DNA of 15,072 nucleotides from an uncultured Collinsella sp. (GTDB lineage: Bacteria; Actinomycetota; Coriobacteriia; Coriobacteriales; Coriobacteriaceae). The notes under the pieces are model-generated. The model was not told the origin of the DNA, made no database searches, and saw nothing but the letters and a program-made list of their open reading frames with translations. A program made the translations under genes and the position numbers. Positions 14,834-15,072 of this stretch are shown here, piece after piece; positions within the stretch are counted from its first letter, which is position 1; each line of letters opens with the position of its first letter. Location of the stretch: contig CAJMBB010000039.1 of NCBI GenBank assembly GCA_905211615.1, positions 1 through 15,072 on the forward strand. The letters are read 5' to 3'.

Positions 14834-15072
14834 AATACGGTCGAAGCAATACCGCAGGAGTTTGGGGCTGGCGGCATAGCCGGTACCAAAAAAGCGCCCG
14901 CAGGCGCCCTGTTGGTACCGGCTGATGGTATCGTCAGGAAATAAGCGTTCGATGATGAGCTTGGGATTTCGCCCCACAACTTGCTTCTGTTCAGTCATAG
15001 AATGAGTAAACATTTATGAGGCTTCGGTAGTTTGTGTGACAAGGGGCTAGCCTAGGCAGCAACGCTCTTCGC
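14834..15072. other. Non-coding right edge with a doubtful ORF remnant
   Basis: Apart from the hairpin at 14878-14923 no gene was recognised from 14774 to the window end. A minus-strand frame from ATG 14998 begins MTEQKQVVGRNPKLIIERLF and looks protein-like for about 25 residues. It has no ribosome site and then runs through the hairpin, so it may be the remnant of a gene fragment or chance. Near the edge CTAGCCTAG (15047-15055) is a small imperfect palindrome of no clear meaning. Confidence 0.35.
14878..14923 (-). terminator. Nested inverted repeat with a minus-strand intrinsic terminator in its core
   Basis: The outer arms AGCCGGTACCAA (14878-14889) and TTGGTACCGGCT (14912-14923) are perfect 12-base complements. 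Inside, the minus strand reads AGGGCGCC-TGCG-GGCGC followed by TTTTTT, a classic terminator hairpin. It should stop transcripts entering from the right edge before they reach the DUF4869 promoter. The outer arms, each with a GGTACC core, are unusual for a plain terminator. Confidence 0.65.

Overview
The window looks like a chromosomal segment of a gut-dwelling, moderately high-GC Gram-positive bacterium. A Coriobacteriia member close to Collinsella is my best guess. This is inferred from the MPKTG-type sortase anchor, strong AGGAGG-type ribosome sites, frequent GTG/TTG starts, the GC-rich body of the sequence and the mix of families; it was not tested by any search. Coordinates and motifs were read by eye, and family names come from recognised motifs.

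Layout. (1) 1-2040: a promoter with a palindrome over its -35, a secreted lysozyme-like protein on a very long low-complexity stalk ending in a sortase signal, and a strong intrinsic terminator. (2) 2040-3971: an AAA-ATPase-like/DUF1703 (PD-(D/E)XK) family protein whose ATPase and nuclease signatures both look eroded. (3) 3996-6316, minus strand: a GlfT2/rhamnosyltransferase-like GT2 enzyme and a membrane acyltransferase 3 protein. (4) 6390-13339, plus strand, divergent from region 3: five GT2-type genes in a row. The first four form an A-B-A'-B' arrangement, that is, two copies of a two-gene module. The fifth (828 aa) carries two GT2 domains behind an unassigned N-terminal region. (5) 13336-14762, minus strand: a visibly AT-richer two-gene module, a DUF4869 protein translationally coupled through TGATG to a small P-loop ATPase with TOPRIM-like signatures. 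(6) 14763-15072: its promoter, a nested hairpin/terminator and otherwise apparently non-coding DNA.

How it fits together. Regions 3 and 4 together look like part of a cell-surface polysaccharide locus: six GT2 proteins add sugars at the cytoplasmic face and the acyltransferase decorates the product. No priming transferase, flippase, polymerase or ABC exporter lies inside the window, so the pathway is incomplete here. The sortase-anchored protein upstream is also a surface component but is separated by a terminator. The DUF4869/ATPase pair is unrelated in base composition and strand. It is the best candidate for an undescribed system in the window: a conserved two-gene accessory module of unknown role, possibly defence-like.
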